Positions 51,974 to 60,730 of a stretch of 64,000 bases of DNA are shown here, piece by piece. A model generated the notes under the pieces. That model did not search any database, was not told the DNA's origin, and saw nothing but the letters and a program-made list of their open reading frames with translations. Position 1 is the first letter of the stretch. Each line of letters begins with the position of its first letter. Source of the DNA: Gammaproteobacteria bacterium (GTDB lineage: Bacteria; Pseudomonadota; Gammaproteobacteria; HK1); assembly GCA_021773645.1 (NCBI GenBank), contig JAJFJU010000012.1, positions 124,001-188,000 on the forward strand. The letters are read 5' to 3'. Both the position numbers and the translations under genes were made by a program.

Positions 51974-54229
51974 CTAGCGGGCAGTGAGAAGCGTGGTTTG
52001 GCCATGTAAGTGGCCGAGGGTGTCGATACAGATCCAGTGAAATTCTTCCTGCTCCGAATCGTCGAGCATGGCCAGTAGTCGGGGTGTGGCGGAGGTGTCG
52101 TGAATGCGGGCCAAGGTGCTGCCAATTTCCGGTTGTAATTCGCCAGGGAAACGGAACAGTAATTTCAGGATGGGTTCAGAGAGGGCGCTGCTCCAGTTGC
52201 CTAGCCGGATTGCCGCCAGGGCGGCACGACAGACCCCAAGGTCGCCATCATCCAGGGCGGTAATGAGATACATGCCCACTTTGTCGCCATCGCCCGTACC
52301 CAGGGCACTAATCACCCGCTCCCGGATGATGGGGTCTGGGTCATGCAGCATGCCGGCAAGGGTTTGCTCGGCATCACCGGGGATGCCCAATCGGGCCAAG
52401 GCGTCGAGGGCTACCAGTCGAATGTCGCGTTCTTCGGCATCTAATGCCTGCAGGATAGTTGCCTGAGCAGTTTTATCCCCAATGCGGCCCAGGGCCTCCA
52501 GGGCCTCTCGACGTAGCTCAAGCTCCGGTGATTCGGCTGCATTCATCAGCGCAGTTAGCACCTCGCTGCCGGGTTCGGGGAGACTTCCCAGTAAACGAGC
52601 AGCCACGATCCGGGTCGATGTATCACGGATCTCTATCTCCGGCTTCTCAGTTAATTCGTCGGGGGCTGTTTTATCGGGTGTCGTCGAAATCTGTGCTGGC
52701 TGCTTCGCCAGGATGGCAGCCAAAGTAGATGTTTCCGGTGTACCACTACCTACCAGCGCCGCCAGTTGATCCGTGTCTTGAGTTTCCTGCTCTGCTGCCT
52801 CGTCACTGGGCGCCTCTTCGTCCGAGGTGGGGGCTGCGTCCTCATTCCGAGTCGATTGGCCACGCAGAATGTTGGTCAGGATTTCGGCACCATGCCGCGA
52901 ATCCATCTGCATCAATGCCGCCATGGCCGCATGACCGACTCGTTCGTCGGCATCAAGTACTGCATCGGTAAGAACCGCCTCCGGTTCTACCGTTAAATCA
53001 CCGGATTCATCCGTATCATCCCTGGAAGCAGAATGTGGCGGATGGGAATCTGAGGTGACGGAATAGGTGGGAGCCAGGATCCTGCCCAGGGCGAGAGCTG
53101 CCTGGACACGAATGGTATGGGGGCATTCGTGATCGGCCAGCAGCTCGGCCAGACGTTGTTCGGGTCCTGGCCGCCCAATTTGTTCCAAGGCTACAACGGC
53201 CTCATAAAGCAGGGCCGTATCCTCTGTAGTCAGTAGCTGGCTCAGGGGTGCTACCGAGCGGGGATCCCGGATCTCCCCCAAAATTCGGACTATGCCCTTT
53301 TTTAGGGTCAGTTTTGATTCATCCAGCAGGGGATGTAAACGGTCAAGGATTTCGTGGTTGGGCAATTTGGCCAATGCATGGGCAGCCTCGGTAACCACGC
53401 CCTCGTCCACATCTCCGAGCAGCAGGGTGAGCGGTGCCACTACCAGTGGGTTTTGGGTGCCACCGATGGCACGAGCGGCATAGCTGCGCACCGCCGGGTC
53501 CTGATCTACCAAGGCGTTGCTTAGGGCATTAAGTAGTTCAGGTGAGAGCTCGCCTTGCTGTCCGTCGGGCAATGTTGCCAGGGCCAGGAGGGCCCTGCGT
53601 CGTGCCAGCCGGTTACCCTGACTGAGTTGTTCCAGCAGGAAGCCGCGGGCCTTGTCGTCGTCCAGGTGAACCAGCGCCCGAAAACCGCTTTCCTGGAGAT
53701 CTTCATAGGCCTCATCTTTCAGCAATTCGATGACTGGTTCCGTTGCCTGTCGATCACCAATGGATGCCAAGGCATTAATCGCCTGATTCAGCACCTCTGA
53801 GTCGGCGTTGTAAGGCTCATCATCTTCCATGGCATCCAGCTCGGGATAACCATCTTCCCGGATGCAACGAATCAATGGTTCTACCGAGTTTTTCGAGCGA
53901 ATGCTGCACAGGGCTTTGGCCACCTCAATACGGACTTCGCCGTCGGGATCTCCTTCGAGATTACGGATCAGTGGCTCAACCGCCGTGTCGATCTTCATGC
54001 GTCCCAAAGCCACCGCGACATCGGTTCTTACATCGGGATCGGGATGGAGCAGCAACTCTATGAGGTGTCCGACGGAGACGGGATCGCGGGCATCGAGTTT
54101 CTCCAGCGCACGTATGGCGCAGCACTGGGACAGGGAATTATCCCTGCCCAGCACCTCATGTAGTGCTCGTATCAGTGCATCCCGGTGGGTGTCCGTGGTC
54201 ACGGTTTGTTTTTGTTTTGCCGTGTTCAT
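51974..54229 (-). CDS. HEAT-repeat protein of the Mo-enzyme cluster
   Basis: A 751-residue protein almost entirely of HEAT/PBS-lyase-type helical repeats, each with the R..AA.ALG pattern (for example VRTDVAVALGRMKI, VRIEVAKALCSI, VRSYAARAIGG). A low-complexity acidic stretch lies at about residues 405 to 545. No signal peptide, so cytoplasmic. It follows the molybdoenzyme gene by 9 nt. Related repeats act as lyases or as assembly scaffolds, so an assembly role for the Mo or cytochrome complex is plausible but not shown. Confidence 0.85.
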   Translation of the reverse strand: MNTAKQKQTVTTDTHRDALIRALHEVLGRDNSLSQCCAIRALEKLDARDPVSVGHLIELLLHPDPDVRTDVAVALGRMKIDTAVEPLIRNLEGDPDGEVRIEVAKALCSIRSKNSVEPLIRCIREDGYPELDAMEDDEPYNADSEVLNQAINALASIGDRQATEPVIELLKDEAYEDLQESGFRALVHLDDDKARGFLLEQLSQGNRLARRRALLALATLPDGQQGELSPELLNALSNALVDQDPAVRSYAARAIGGTQNPLVVAPLTLLLGDVDEGVVTEAAHALAKLPNHEILDRLHPLLDESKLTLKKGIVRILGEIRDPRSVAPLSQLLTTEDTALLYEAVVALEQIGRPGPEQRLAELLADHECPHTIRVQAALALGRILAPTYSVTSDSHPPHSASRDDTDESGDLTVEPEAVLTDAVLDADERVGHAAMAALMQMDSRHGAEILTNILRGQSTRNEDAAPTSDEEAPSDEAAEQETQDTDQLAALVGSGTPETSTLAAILAKQPAQISTTPDKTAPDELTEKPEIEIRDTSTRIVAARLLGSLPEPGSEVLTALMNAAESPELELRREALEALGRIGDKTAQATILQALDAEERDIRLVALDALARLGIPGDAEQTLAGMLHDPDPIIRERVISALGTGDGDKVGMYLITALDDGDLGVCRAALAAIRLGNWSSALSEPILKLLFRFPGELQPEIGSTLARIHDTSATPRLLAMLDDSEQEEFHWICIDTLGHLHGQTTLLTAR

Positions 54230-54238
54230 GTGCTTCCG

Positions 54239-56944
54239 TTAGACGATATCTCGCCGTTTGAAGGTCATCTGGGCGAAGGTGTGCTTGAAGTGGCTCTCGC
54301 CGATCTTCCTGACGGTGCCGGTGGCAATCTTGAAGCGGTAGTTCTGGGTGATAGGGTCCGGTACCCGAGGGGTGATGTTATTGACCGGTTGGCTAGTGTG
54401 CAGGCACTCGGTGAAAGCCACGCCTTTTTTGACCGCCGGAGTGACAATGGCCACCGCCGATAAGGACCCGGTTACGAGCTTGATATGGCCCTTTTTTATT
54501 AGTCCGGAGAACCACATGTCGTCGCTTTTCACCCCCAAATTGAAGTCTGTCTGCACCGGTACCCGTTTGGACTCGATGGCCACCAGATCGCCGGATTCTA
54601 TGCCGCGCTTTTTGGCATCGTCTGGATGAATCTCGATGAAGTTCATCGGCCAGCGTTGCTGGGTATAGGGTCGGCGCTCGTAGTCATCAAAGCCGGATTC
54701 CCAAATCTCGTTGATGCGCCCGTTGCTGATCCACAGTTCATCGTTTTTTGGCTGCATGAAGTCGTAAAAATCAGACCACAATTTCCACGGTGATTTCACC
54801 AGATTGAGCTTGCCGGTCTGGGTCTTGAAGGCCAGCAAGCGCTTGTTGGTAATGGTCACGCCCTCCGGTCCGGTATCCGGGATATCGGTGCGGTTGTAGT
54901 CGTGCAACCGTTTGGTTTCCACCAACTTGTCGCCGAAGATCAGCAATGGAGTCTGCAGTCCGGTGGTGCCAAAGCTTCTGAGATATTCATGGGCCTTCAT
55001 GCCCTTACGTCGTGCCATCACGCGTATGGCGTTGTAGTCCTTGCGTGACCCGCGGGAGAAGCGGCAGGTTTCCTCGAATACTTCGTTGGAGTCCTTCCAG
55101 TCGTAACCATGAAAGCCCATTTTCTTGGCAAACATGGCGGCGATCTTCCAGTCAGGCAGGGCCTCTCCGGGTGGGTCATAGAACTTTGAATATAGCCGCA
55201 CGCGTCGTTCAGAATTGGCCCGGGCGAAGTCTTCCTCACCCCAGGTGGCGGCGGGCAGCACGATGTCTGCGTACTGGGCACCGATAGGATCCCGCAGGTA
55301 GATCTCCTGATTCACGACTACGGTGCCACCGCTATCCACCCGCTTTTTCAGGGTGTCGATGATGGTCTGCTTGTCGAAGCTGCGGACCTGATTGGGGTTG
55401 AGCTTTACCAGCCGACGGAAGGTGTCTTGTAGAGCCGAGGAGCCGGCCATAGCCTGGATCCAGGTGGTGCCGACTACGTAGGCAAAACGCACGTGGCCAG
55501 ATTCCAGCCAACGATCCAGATCCATGCGGTGACGCCTGCGGCCGGGTACCTTGTAGGGCGATTTCCAGCCCGGATATTTGCCACCGCTCATGCCGCCACG
55601 CTGGTGACCACCGAGGCGGGTAATCACCTGCCCCGGGCGGCCGCCACAGCCAAGGATTGCACCGAGGGTGCCGATAGAGGCGGTGTTGAGATAGTTATTG
55701 GACCAGTAGTTGCCTTTCTCGATACAGATGCTGGTCTTTACTCGCTCACCGTTGGCTTTGGGCTTGGCCATCATCTCTGCCGCCTGGTAGAGCTTTTTGA
55801 TATCTATGCCGGCAATCTTGGCTGCGACTTCGGGCTTCGATTCTTCTTGGGACAGTACCCACTCTTTGAAGTGCTTGGGTGAGCCCTCGTAGCCTTTGAC
55901 CTGAAACTTTCCCCAAGTAGTGCGCCACTGCCAGGGGGTGTTGCGGGTGCCTTGGCCGAAGCCAGAGTCGGTCTCCCAAGCGTTGGCCACCCATTTCTTG
56001 ATGAAGGCTTTGTCCTCCCATCCGCTCTCCATGATGATCCGCTGCAGGGCCAGATGGACCACGGTATCGGAGCCAGGATTGACGTCCAGATGCAGGCCAC
56101 CGTGTTTCTCGGCATAGGCGATGCCCGCGGTTTTTCGCGGGTTGATCATGACCACTTTCATGTTGTTGCCGTGGATGCCCTTGAGGATCCAGGTGTTCCA
56201 CAGGGTGGTCTTGGTTTCAAAGGGATCGGTACCAGAGATCACCAGGCAATCGGCCAGCGCAAAGTCCTCGTGGGAGGCGCTGAAGATGTCGTAGCCGATA
56301 TCTACCCAACCGGGCACCGAATTGACTATGGCGGGGTGGTCATGGTGTGCCACTGCAGGTGTGTTGATGCTCTTGAAGGCCAGCTTGGTCAGTGCATAGG
56401 TGTTCTCGAAAAACTGGTAGCTGAAGTACTTCAAGGCCCAGGCACTTTCGCCGTGTTTTTTAATCACGTACTTGGACACTTCAGCGGCGATATCCAGGGC
56501 AAAATCCCAGGTCACTGGCATGAGGATGTCGTTGATACGGATCATCGGGTGCTGTAACCGATCCTGGGTGGGTTTTTGCGGGTTGTAGACCTTCTGGGCG
56601 ATGCAGCCACCACGGATGCTGTGTCCGCCGCCGACATTGACCACGCGTGCCTTGTGATCGGCGACCACGGCAATGTTGTGGAGTCGTCCCTTATAGGTGG
56701 CCTGAGTGAACTGATTGGGTCCGACCCAGCCGCCTTGCCCGGGCCGTAACGGGTAATTCCGGTTGAGCGCGTTCTGGGATTTTTTAGGGCCGCCATCGGG
56801 TCCATTTGCCGGCCAGCGATAGACCTTCAATCCACAGGCCATGACGCAGTAGTCGCAGCAGGTGGTGAGTACCTCAGCATTTTTTGGAGGCAGCGGAACC
56901 TTGTCTTCCGGCTGATAAAACGGGGTGGAGTTTGAATCTGCCAT
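54239..56944 (-). CDS. AioA/IdrA-family molybdopterin oxidoreductase, catalytic subunit
   Basis: This 901-residue DMSO-reductase-superfamily enzyme has N-terminal C30-x2-C33-x3-C37 (CDYCVMAC) and Ser109 in HSIRGG where a fourth cysteine would sit, the pattern of the [3Fe-4S] cluster in arsenite oxidase. It also has GTDPFETKTTLWN, INPRKTAGIAYAEKHGG, RLGGHQRG, SERRVRLYSKFYDPPGEAL and ISNGRINEIWESGFDD, all aligning from memory with AioA. Arg443 and His447 match arsenite-oxidase substrate residues. The AioA segment holding the other His/Glu ligands is replaced by NSVPGWVDIGYD (208 to 219). No Tat signal, so it probably rides with the Rieske partner. Substrate unknown. Confidence 0.9.
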   Translation of the reverse strand: MADSNSTPFYQPEDKVPLPPKNAEVLTTCCDYCVMACGLKVYRWPANGPDGGPKKSQNALNRNYPLRPGQGGWVGPNQFTQATYKGRLHNIAVVADHKARVVNVGGGHSIRGGCIAQKVYNPQKPTQDRLQHPMIRINDILMPVTWDFALDIAAEVSKYVIKKHGESAWALKYFSYQFFENTYALTKLAFKSINTPAVAHHDHPAIVNSVPGWVDIGYDIFSASHEDFALADCLVISGTDPFETKTTLWNTWILKGIHGNNMKVVMINPRKTAGIAYAEKHGGLHLDVNPGSDTVVHLALQRIIMESGWEDKAFIKKWVANAWETDSGFGQGTRNTPWQWRTTWGKFQVKGYEGSPKHFKEWVLSQEESKPEVAAKIAGIDIKKLYQAAEMMAKPKANGERVKTSICIEKGNYWSNNYLNTASIGTLGAILGCGGRPGQVITRLGGHQRGGMSGGKYPGWKSPYKVPGRRRHRMDLDRWLESGHVRFAYVVGTTWIQAMAGSSALQDTFRRLVKLNPNQVRSFDKQTIIDTLKKRVDSGGTVVVNQEIYLRDPIGAQYADIVLPAATWGEEDFARANSERRVRLYSKFYDPPGEALPDWKIAAMFAKKMGFHGYDWKDSNEVFEETCRFSRGSRKDYNAIRVMARRKGMKAHEYLRSFGTTGLQTPLLIFGDKLVETKRLHDYNRTDIPDTGPEGVTITNKRLLAFKTQTGKLNLVKSPWKLWSDFYDFMQPKNDELWISNGRINEIWESGFDDYERRPYTQQRWPMNFIEIHPDDAKKRGIESGDLVAIESKRVPVQTDFNLGVKSDDMWFSGLIKKGHIKLVTGSLSAVAIVTPAVKKGVAFTECLHTSQPVNNITPRVPDPITQNYRFKIATGTVRKIGESHFKHTFAQMTFKRRDIV

Positions 56945-56959
56945 GGGGCTAATCCTCCG

Positions 56960-57511
56960 CTAACTTTTAAGGTTGTCGTAGCGGCCGTAGATCAGGCCGA
57001 GCATGCCTACCGCGTAGATATTGTCTCCGTCGAGTTCGAGCAGAACCTGAGGCAGACTTTCGGTGGCATGGCCGCTGACAACCATGCCGTGGCGAGTGAG
57101 GTCGAAGGTGGACTGATGCAGGGGGCAGGGACCAAGGACCTGATCTGCCGGCCTGTAAGTGGTGCCCATGAGGCCCCCCATATGGGTGCACAGGCTGTTG
57201 AAGGCCACCACATCGTGTTTGGGGCTGATGCCGCCACCGGCCTCGGCGCTGAGCTTGATCAGCAGGCTCTGGGAGTTGGCACCCTTGTCCGGATAGTTGA
57301 ATTTGACTGGCTTATCCACTTTGAGCCGGCTGAGCTTGCCAATGAGCATGCGCGGATAGCGGGCTATCTCGGCGGCCAGGGCTTGGCCTTCCATACCAGG
57401 GATGTGGTTTAGCACCACCGTGCCCCCCACCACTGCACCGCTGCGGAACAGGAAGGATCTGCGAGACATGCAGCCCGATTTCGACGGGGTCTTGTCTTGA
57501 ATGCTTGCCAT
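56960..57511 (-). CDS. Tat-exported Rieske protein, AioB/IdrB-like
   Basis: This 183-residue protein has a twin-arginine signal (SRRSFLF near residue 16) with a hydrophobic stretch to about 36. The Rieske cluster is C108-T-H110 and C129-P-L-H132 (CTHMGG, CPLHQSTFD). The two cysteines that form a disulfide in most high-potential Rieske proteins are replaced by Gly and Leu. It is the expected small subunit of the molybdoenzyme encoded 15 nt downstream. GGAGG precedes the ATG at 57511. A lower potential than for cytochrome bc1-type Rieske centres is expected from the missing disulfide, an inference. Confidence 0.9.
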   Translation of the reverse strand: MASIQDKTPSKSGCMSRRSFLFRSGAVVGGTVVLNHIPGMEGQALAAEIARYPRMLIGKLSRLKVDKPVKFNYPDKGANSQSLLIKLSAEAGGGISPKHDVVAFNSLCTHMGGLMGTTYRPADQVLGPCPLHQSTFDLTRHGMVVSGHATESLPQVLLELDGDNIYAVGMLGLIYGRYDNLKS

Positions 57512-57525
57512 GACGATCGCCTCCT

Positions 57526-58746
57526 TTATCTTTTCGTGGTGCTGGAGAGGTATGTCTCCAGCCCGATACGTTTGGCCTTCTTCTGGGTCAGCCCTTTGAC
57601 GTCCGGCATCACTCCGTAGCCAGGAACCTTGGGAATCGCCATGAGAATTTCCTCACCACTTATTTCTTCCAGAAAGATCACCAGAGCCTCTTTCTCCTCA
57701 TCGCTGAGGTTCAGTGGCTTGAGGATTTTGGTCTTGTTGCCGTATTGCTCAGTGAACTGGTTTTCGCCGCCGCCGTCGTTGTAAAAATCCACCACCTCTT
57801 CGAGGGTGAAGAACTGGCCGGCGTGCATATAGGGTGCGGTGTAGGCGAGATAACGTAGCGGTTGGGTGCGGAACTTGCCGGCATCCTTGATGCGTTTGGT
57901 GGTGAAATACACCCCGGCATCGTCCTTCCATTCCCGATAACGTTTTTCGTAGACTCCCTTGGCATAGTTCTCCCAGCGAAAGCTGATTTGGTTCATGCCG
58001 GATTCCTCGAACTCTGGAGGTTGAGGCAGACCGAGGTTGTAATACTTCTCATCGCTAAGTACCGGGCCGTTGTGGCACTCAATGCAATTGGCCTTGCCGG
58101 TAAATAGCTTCATGCCGGCGATGGCCTCTTTTGACAGCGCTTTTTTGTCGCCCTTTAAATAACGATCCAGCGGGGTGTTCTTTTGGGTGAGCATGTCGCG
58201 CTCGAAGGTGGCGATAGCCATCCAGGCGTCCAGCATATTGGGGCGCTTGGTGCCGAACACTTCTTCAAAGGCCTTGATGTAGTAGGGCGTTTGGCGCAAC
58301 CGTGCCTCCATTACGTCGTTCTCACCATTGCCGGCCAGTGCCCCCTTGTTGGCGGTGGGGGCCTGCTTTTCCAGACTCCCGACATTTCCTTGCCAGAACA
58401 GTTTGGATAGATAGCCGCTGTTAATGGCAGTGTGCGCATTACGCCAATGGACCGCGCCGGGATAACCCCGGGAGATGGGTTCATTGGTGCCAAAGCCCTG
58501 TTTGGGATCGTGACAATCGGCACAGGAGAGGCTGGCATCACCGGTGAGTTTCGGATCGAAGAACAGCAGCTTTCCGAGCTCGGATTTCGCCTTGGTAATG
58601 GGGTTGTCCAGCGGGGTGGGTACCGGCGGTAAAGGCGCTAGCCCCGGGTCCTTATCCGGATCGCCTTCGGCCAGGCCGTTTGTGCTGATAGTCGCCACAA
58701 CGAAGCTGGCGAGCAGCAGAGTGAATGACTTTGTGAGTGCTCTCAT
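57526..58746 (-). CDS. MauG/cytochrome c peroxidase-like diheme protein A
   Basis: This 406-residue protein has a signal peptide (to about 27) and two haem-c motifs, CADCHDPKQGFG near residue 75 and CIECHNGPVLSDEKYYN near residue 222, with YTAPYMHAGQFFTLEEVV and the FYNDGGG block of the CcpA/MauG family. A long C-terminal extension of about 40 residues is unusual. It starts 10 nt after its paralogue's stop. Two such proteins beside an AioA/IdrA-type Mo enzyme match the iodate reductase gene set, where they are proposed to act on reduced oxygen species. Confidence 0.9.
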   Translation of the reverse strand: MRALTKSFTLLLASFVVATISTNGLAEGDPDKDPGLAPLPPVPTPLDNPITKAKSELGKLLFFDPKLTGDASLSCADCHDPKQGFGTNEPISRGYPGAVHWRNAHTAINSGYLSKLFWQGNVGSLEKQAPTANKGALAGNGENDVMEARLRQTPYYIKAFEEVFGTKRPNMLDAWMAIATFERDMLTQKNTPLDRYLKGDKKALSKEAIAGMKLFTGKANCIECHNGPVLSDEKYYNLGLPQPPEFEESGMNQISFRWENYAKGVYEKRYREWKDDAGVYFTTKRIKDAGKFRTQPLRYLAYTAPYMHAGQFFTLEEVVDFYNDGGGENQFTEQYGNKTKILKPLNLSDEEKEALVIFLEEISGEEILMAIPKVPGYGVMPDVKGLTQKKAKRIGLETYLSSTTKR

Positions 58747-58756
58747 CGCCTTGTCC

Positions 58757-59914
58757 TCAGTTGTGTGTGCTTGCCCAGTTCGCGATGGGTGCATATTTCT
58801 GCGGCACCTTGACTGGCTTGACCGTAACGGGATTTTTGCTACTCAGACTGTTTAAAAAGGCCACCAGATCCTTCTGCTCCTTTGCCTTGAGTTTCAGAGG
58901 CTTTAGCTCGGTGGCGAGAGGATCATCGTGCCCACCGCCCCGGTTATAGAACGCCACCACCGCGTCCAGGGTGCTGATCATGCCGTTGTGCATATAGGGG
59001 GCGGTGTATTTGAGCTCGCGCAGAGTCGGTGTAATGAATTTGCCCACATCGGCGTAGTTTTTGCTCACCAGGAAATAACCGACGTCGCGACGCCAGATAT
59101 CCGCCTTGGGTACACCGTGATTGGTGGTTACCGCGCGGTAGGTGATGTGGCGCAGCGGGTTGTTGAAGATATCGAAGTTCTCGTCTACCCCGGTGTTGTG
59201 TGGCTTGCCGTCGGATAGATACGGACCGTTATGACACTGGATGCAGCCAGCCTTGCCTTCGAACAACTTACGACCGCGCTGGGCCGCCTTGGATAGCTTG
59301 CCCTGATCGAAAGGGGTCTTTGTGGAGACCAGCGTTTGTACAAAGGCCACCAGTGCCTTGCGGCCCTTGCCGGAGCTGCATTCGCCATTGAAATTCTGTT
59401 TACACATCTGCACGTACACCGGGTCCTGTTTCATGCGTTCGTGCATCAGTCGCATATCCAGATTCAGCACCATGGTTTCGGTGATTTCGTTGCGCACCAC
59501 ATCGTTGAGATTGGCTCCCATGTGCCCATCCCAGGACCAGCCAACGTTGCTAAAGTCTGCTTTATAGATGGTGTTGATGAGGGTGGGGGCGTTGCGGTAA
59601 TGCTTGGTGCCGGGATAGGCGTCGGACAGCACCATGGGCTTGCCGTCTGCATCCTTCTGGCGAGTGAAGCCTTGCGCCGGGTCGTGGCAGGTGGCACAAC
59701 TAATGGCACCATCACCCGATATACGGGCATCAAAGAACAGCCGCTTTCCCATCTCGACGAGACTGGCCTTGGGGGCCTTTTTTGCTGGCAGGGGGCCGAG
59801 CGCTGGATAGTTTCCGGCATGGGCGTATCCGGGAAGCGCGGTGACCGCGGCCGCTATCAGCACGCTCAATAAACCCGAGCGCCATAGAAATGTCTGTCTG
59901 ATTTGTTTCCTCAC
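58757..59914 (-). CDS. MauG/cytochrome c peroxidase-like diheme protein B
   Basis: This 385-residue protein has a signal peptide (to about 33), haem motifs CATCHDPAQGFTRQKDADG near residue 73 and CIQCHNGPYLSDGKPHNTG near residue 228, and PYMHNGMISTLDAVVAFYNRGGG. The overall layout is that of bacterial diheme peroxidases, with the first haem as the peroxidatic-type site. A CKQNFNGECSSGKG cysteine pair near residue 172 may form a disulfide. It is distinct from the neighbouring protein A by about half its length in hand comparison, so the pair is likely an old duplication. Confidence 0.9.
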   Translation of the reverse strand: MRKQIRQTFLWRSGLLSVLIAAAVTALPGYAHAGNYPALGPLPAKKAPKASLVEMGKRLFFDARISGDGAISCATCHDPAQGFTRQKDADGKPMVLSDAYPGTKHYRNAPTLINTIYKADFSNVGWSWDGHMGANLNDVVRNEITETMVLNLDMRLMHERMKQDPVYVQMCKQNFNGECSSGKGRKALVAFVQTLVSTKTPFDQGKLSKAAQRGRKLFEGKAGCIQCHNGPYLSDGKPHNTGVDENFDIFNNPLRHITYRAVTTNHGVPKADIWRRDVGYFLVSKNYADVGKFITPTLRELKYTAPYMHNGMISTLDAVVAFYNRGGGHDDPLATELKPLKLKAKEQKDLVAFLNSLSSKNPVTVKPVKVPQKYAPIANWASTHN

Positions 59915-59932
59915 GACCGTTTCTCCTGACTG

Positions 59933-60730
59933 TTACTTTGCAGAAAACACGAAATTATTTTCCACCGCGCCCTTGGCCGGGACGGTGATCTTGGTTTTTT
60001 GTACGCCGAGCCTGGGGTGCCAGGCCATAAGGGTGTATTTGCCCGCTGGGATGTTATCGATGGCATAGCTGCCGTCTTCCTGGACCACCACCGCGTAGGG
60101 ATGTTTGGGGGCCATCATGAAGCCGAACATGAAGTTGTGGGCCTCACAGTTGACCGCGATATGCGGCGAGCGCCGGGGTTTTAGTTCCTGCTCGATATCA
60201 CCCGGGTCCGGTTGCCCGAAGTTGAACATGGTGCGTTTGATGGGTTTGCGTTTTTTCTCTACGCCGATGAGTTCGCGGGTATTGATGTTGTGCAACACGC
60301 CGTTATCGCTGTTGCGGATCACCAAATTGCCGGGCTTGACCACTTGGGCCCAGGGGCGGAAGCGACAGCCCTTCTGATCAACCAGGTAATTCCCACCCTT
60401 GGGAGCACCCCATTTCTTGCCCTGCTTAACTTTGTTTAGATAGACGAAGGCACCGCGCAATGCGCCCTTATCTACATCAATCCAGATGACCTCGCGGTAA
60501 CCGGGATTGTTGGGGTCTTTGTCGCAGACTTCTGGGTTTTTGGTGATACCGATCTTCTCTATGGCATCTGCTGGCAGGGCACCTTCAAAGCTAAGTTTCC
60601 CGCTGATGCTGCCGCCATCGGTCACTTCCATGGTCTTGTATTTTGCCGCGTGACTCGACATGGGAAGGGCCAACAACAGGGCTGTTGCAGTGGCCAGGGT
60701 GTTCCAAAATTTGCCCGTTTGCATCGACAT
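59933..60730 (-). CDS. Cupredoxin-like / regulatory-domain periplasmic protein
   Basis: This 265-residue exported protein has a signal peptide (to about 28), a cupredoxin-type region with potential copper ligands in GVLHNINTRE and NCEAHNFMFGFM, and a C-terminal carboxypeptidase-regulatory-like beta domain (DGSYAIDNIPAGKYTLMAWHP). It is the first gene after the intergenic region and has the candidate sigma-54 promoter. Copper binding is inferred from ligand spacing. It may be an electron carrier for the complex. Confidence 0.75.
   Translation of the reverse strand: MSMQTGKFWNTLATATALLLALPMSSHAAKYKTMEVTDGGSISGKLSFEGALPADAIEKIGITKNPEVCDKDPNNPGYREVIWIDVDKGALRGAFVYLNKVKQGKKWGAPKGGNYLVDQKGCRFRPWAQVVKPGNLVIRNSDNGVLHNINTRELIGVEKKRKPIKRTMFNFGQPDPGDIEQELKPRRSPHIAVNCEAHNFMFGFMMAPKHPYAVVVQEDGSYAIDNIPAGKYTLMAWHPRLGVQKTKITVPAKGAVENNFVFSAK

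Larger units (their letters stand above)
33663..60730 (-). other. 25-gene respiratory operon
   Basis: All genes between these coordinates read leftward. Most neighbouring pairs overlap by 4 nt (ATGA, GTGA or TTGA), or are separated by under 20 nt. I found no inverted repeat with a T-run that would break it. The order runs from a cupredoxin-like gene at the right to hemY at the left. One candidate sigma-54 promoter precedes the first gene. Internal promoters cannot be excluded by reading. Confidence 0.8.

Noticed and set aside
38793-56944. Nitrite oxidoreductase or nitrate reductase complex
   Set aside because: Bd-like oxidase and EB_dh-type proteins recall Nitrospira, but there is no NarH/NxrB-type four-cluster ferredoxin subunit and the Mo subunit is AioA-like with a [3Fe-4S] pattern.
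54239-57511. Call as arsenite oxidase aioAB
   Set aside because: Scaffold matches, but the loop carrying two of the arsenite ligands differs and no ars or aioSRX genes are nearby. A specific name would overstate the evidence.
54239-59914. Firm call as iodate reductase idrABP1P2
   Set aside because: Gene content matches, but I cannot place the Mo subunit in the IdrA clade by reading alone and the operon has many extra respiratory genes. Kept as a hypothesis.
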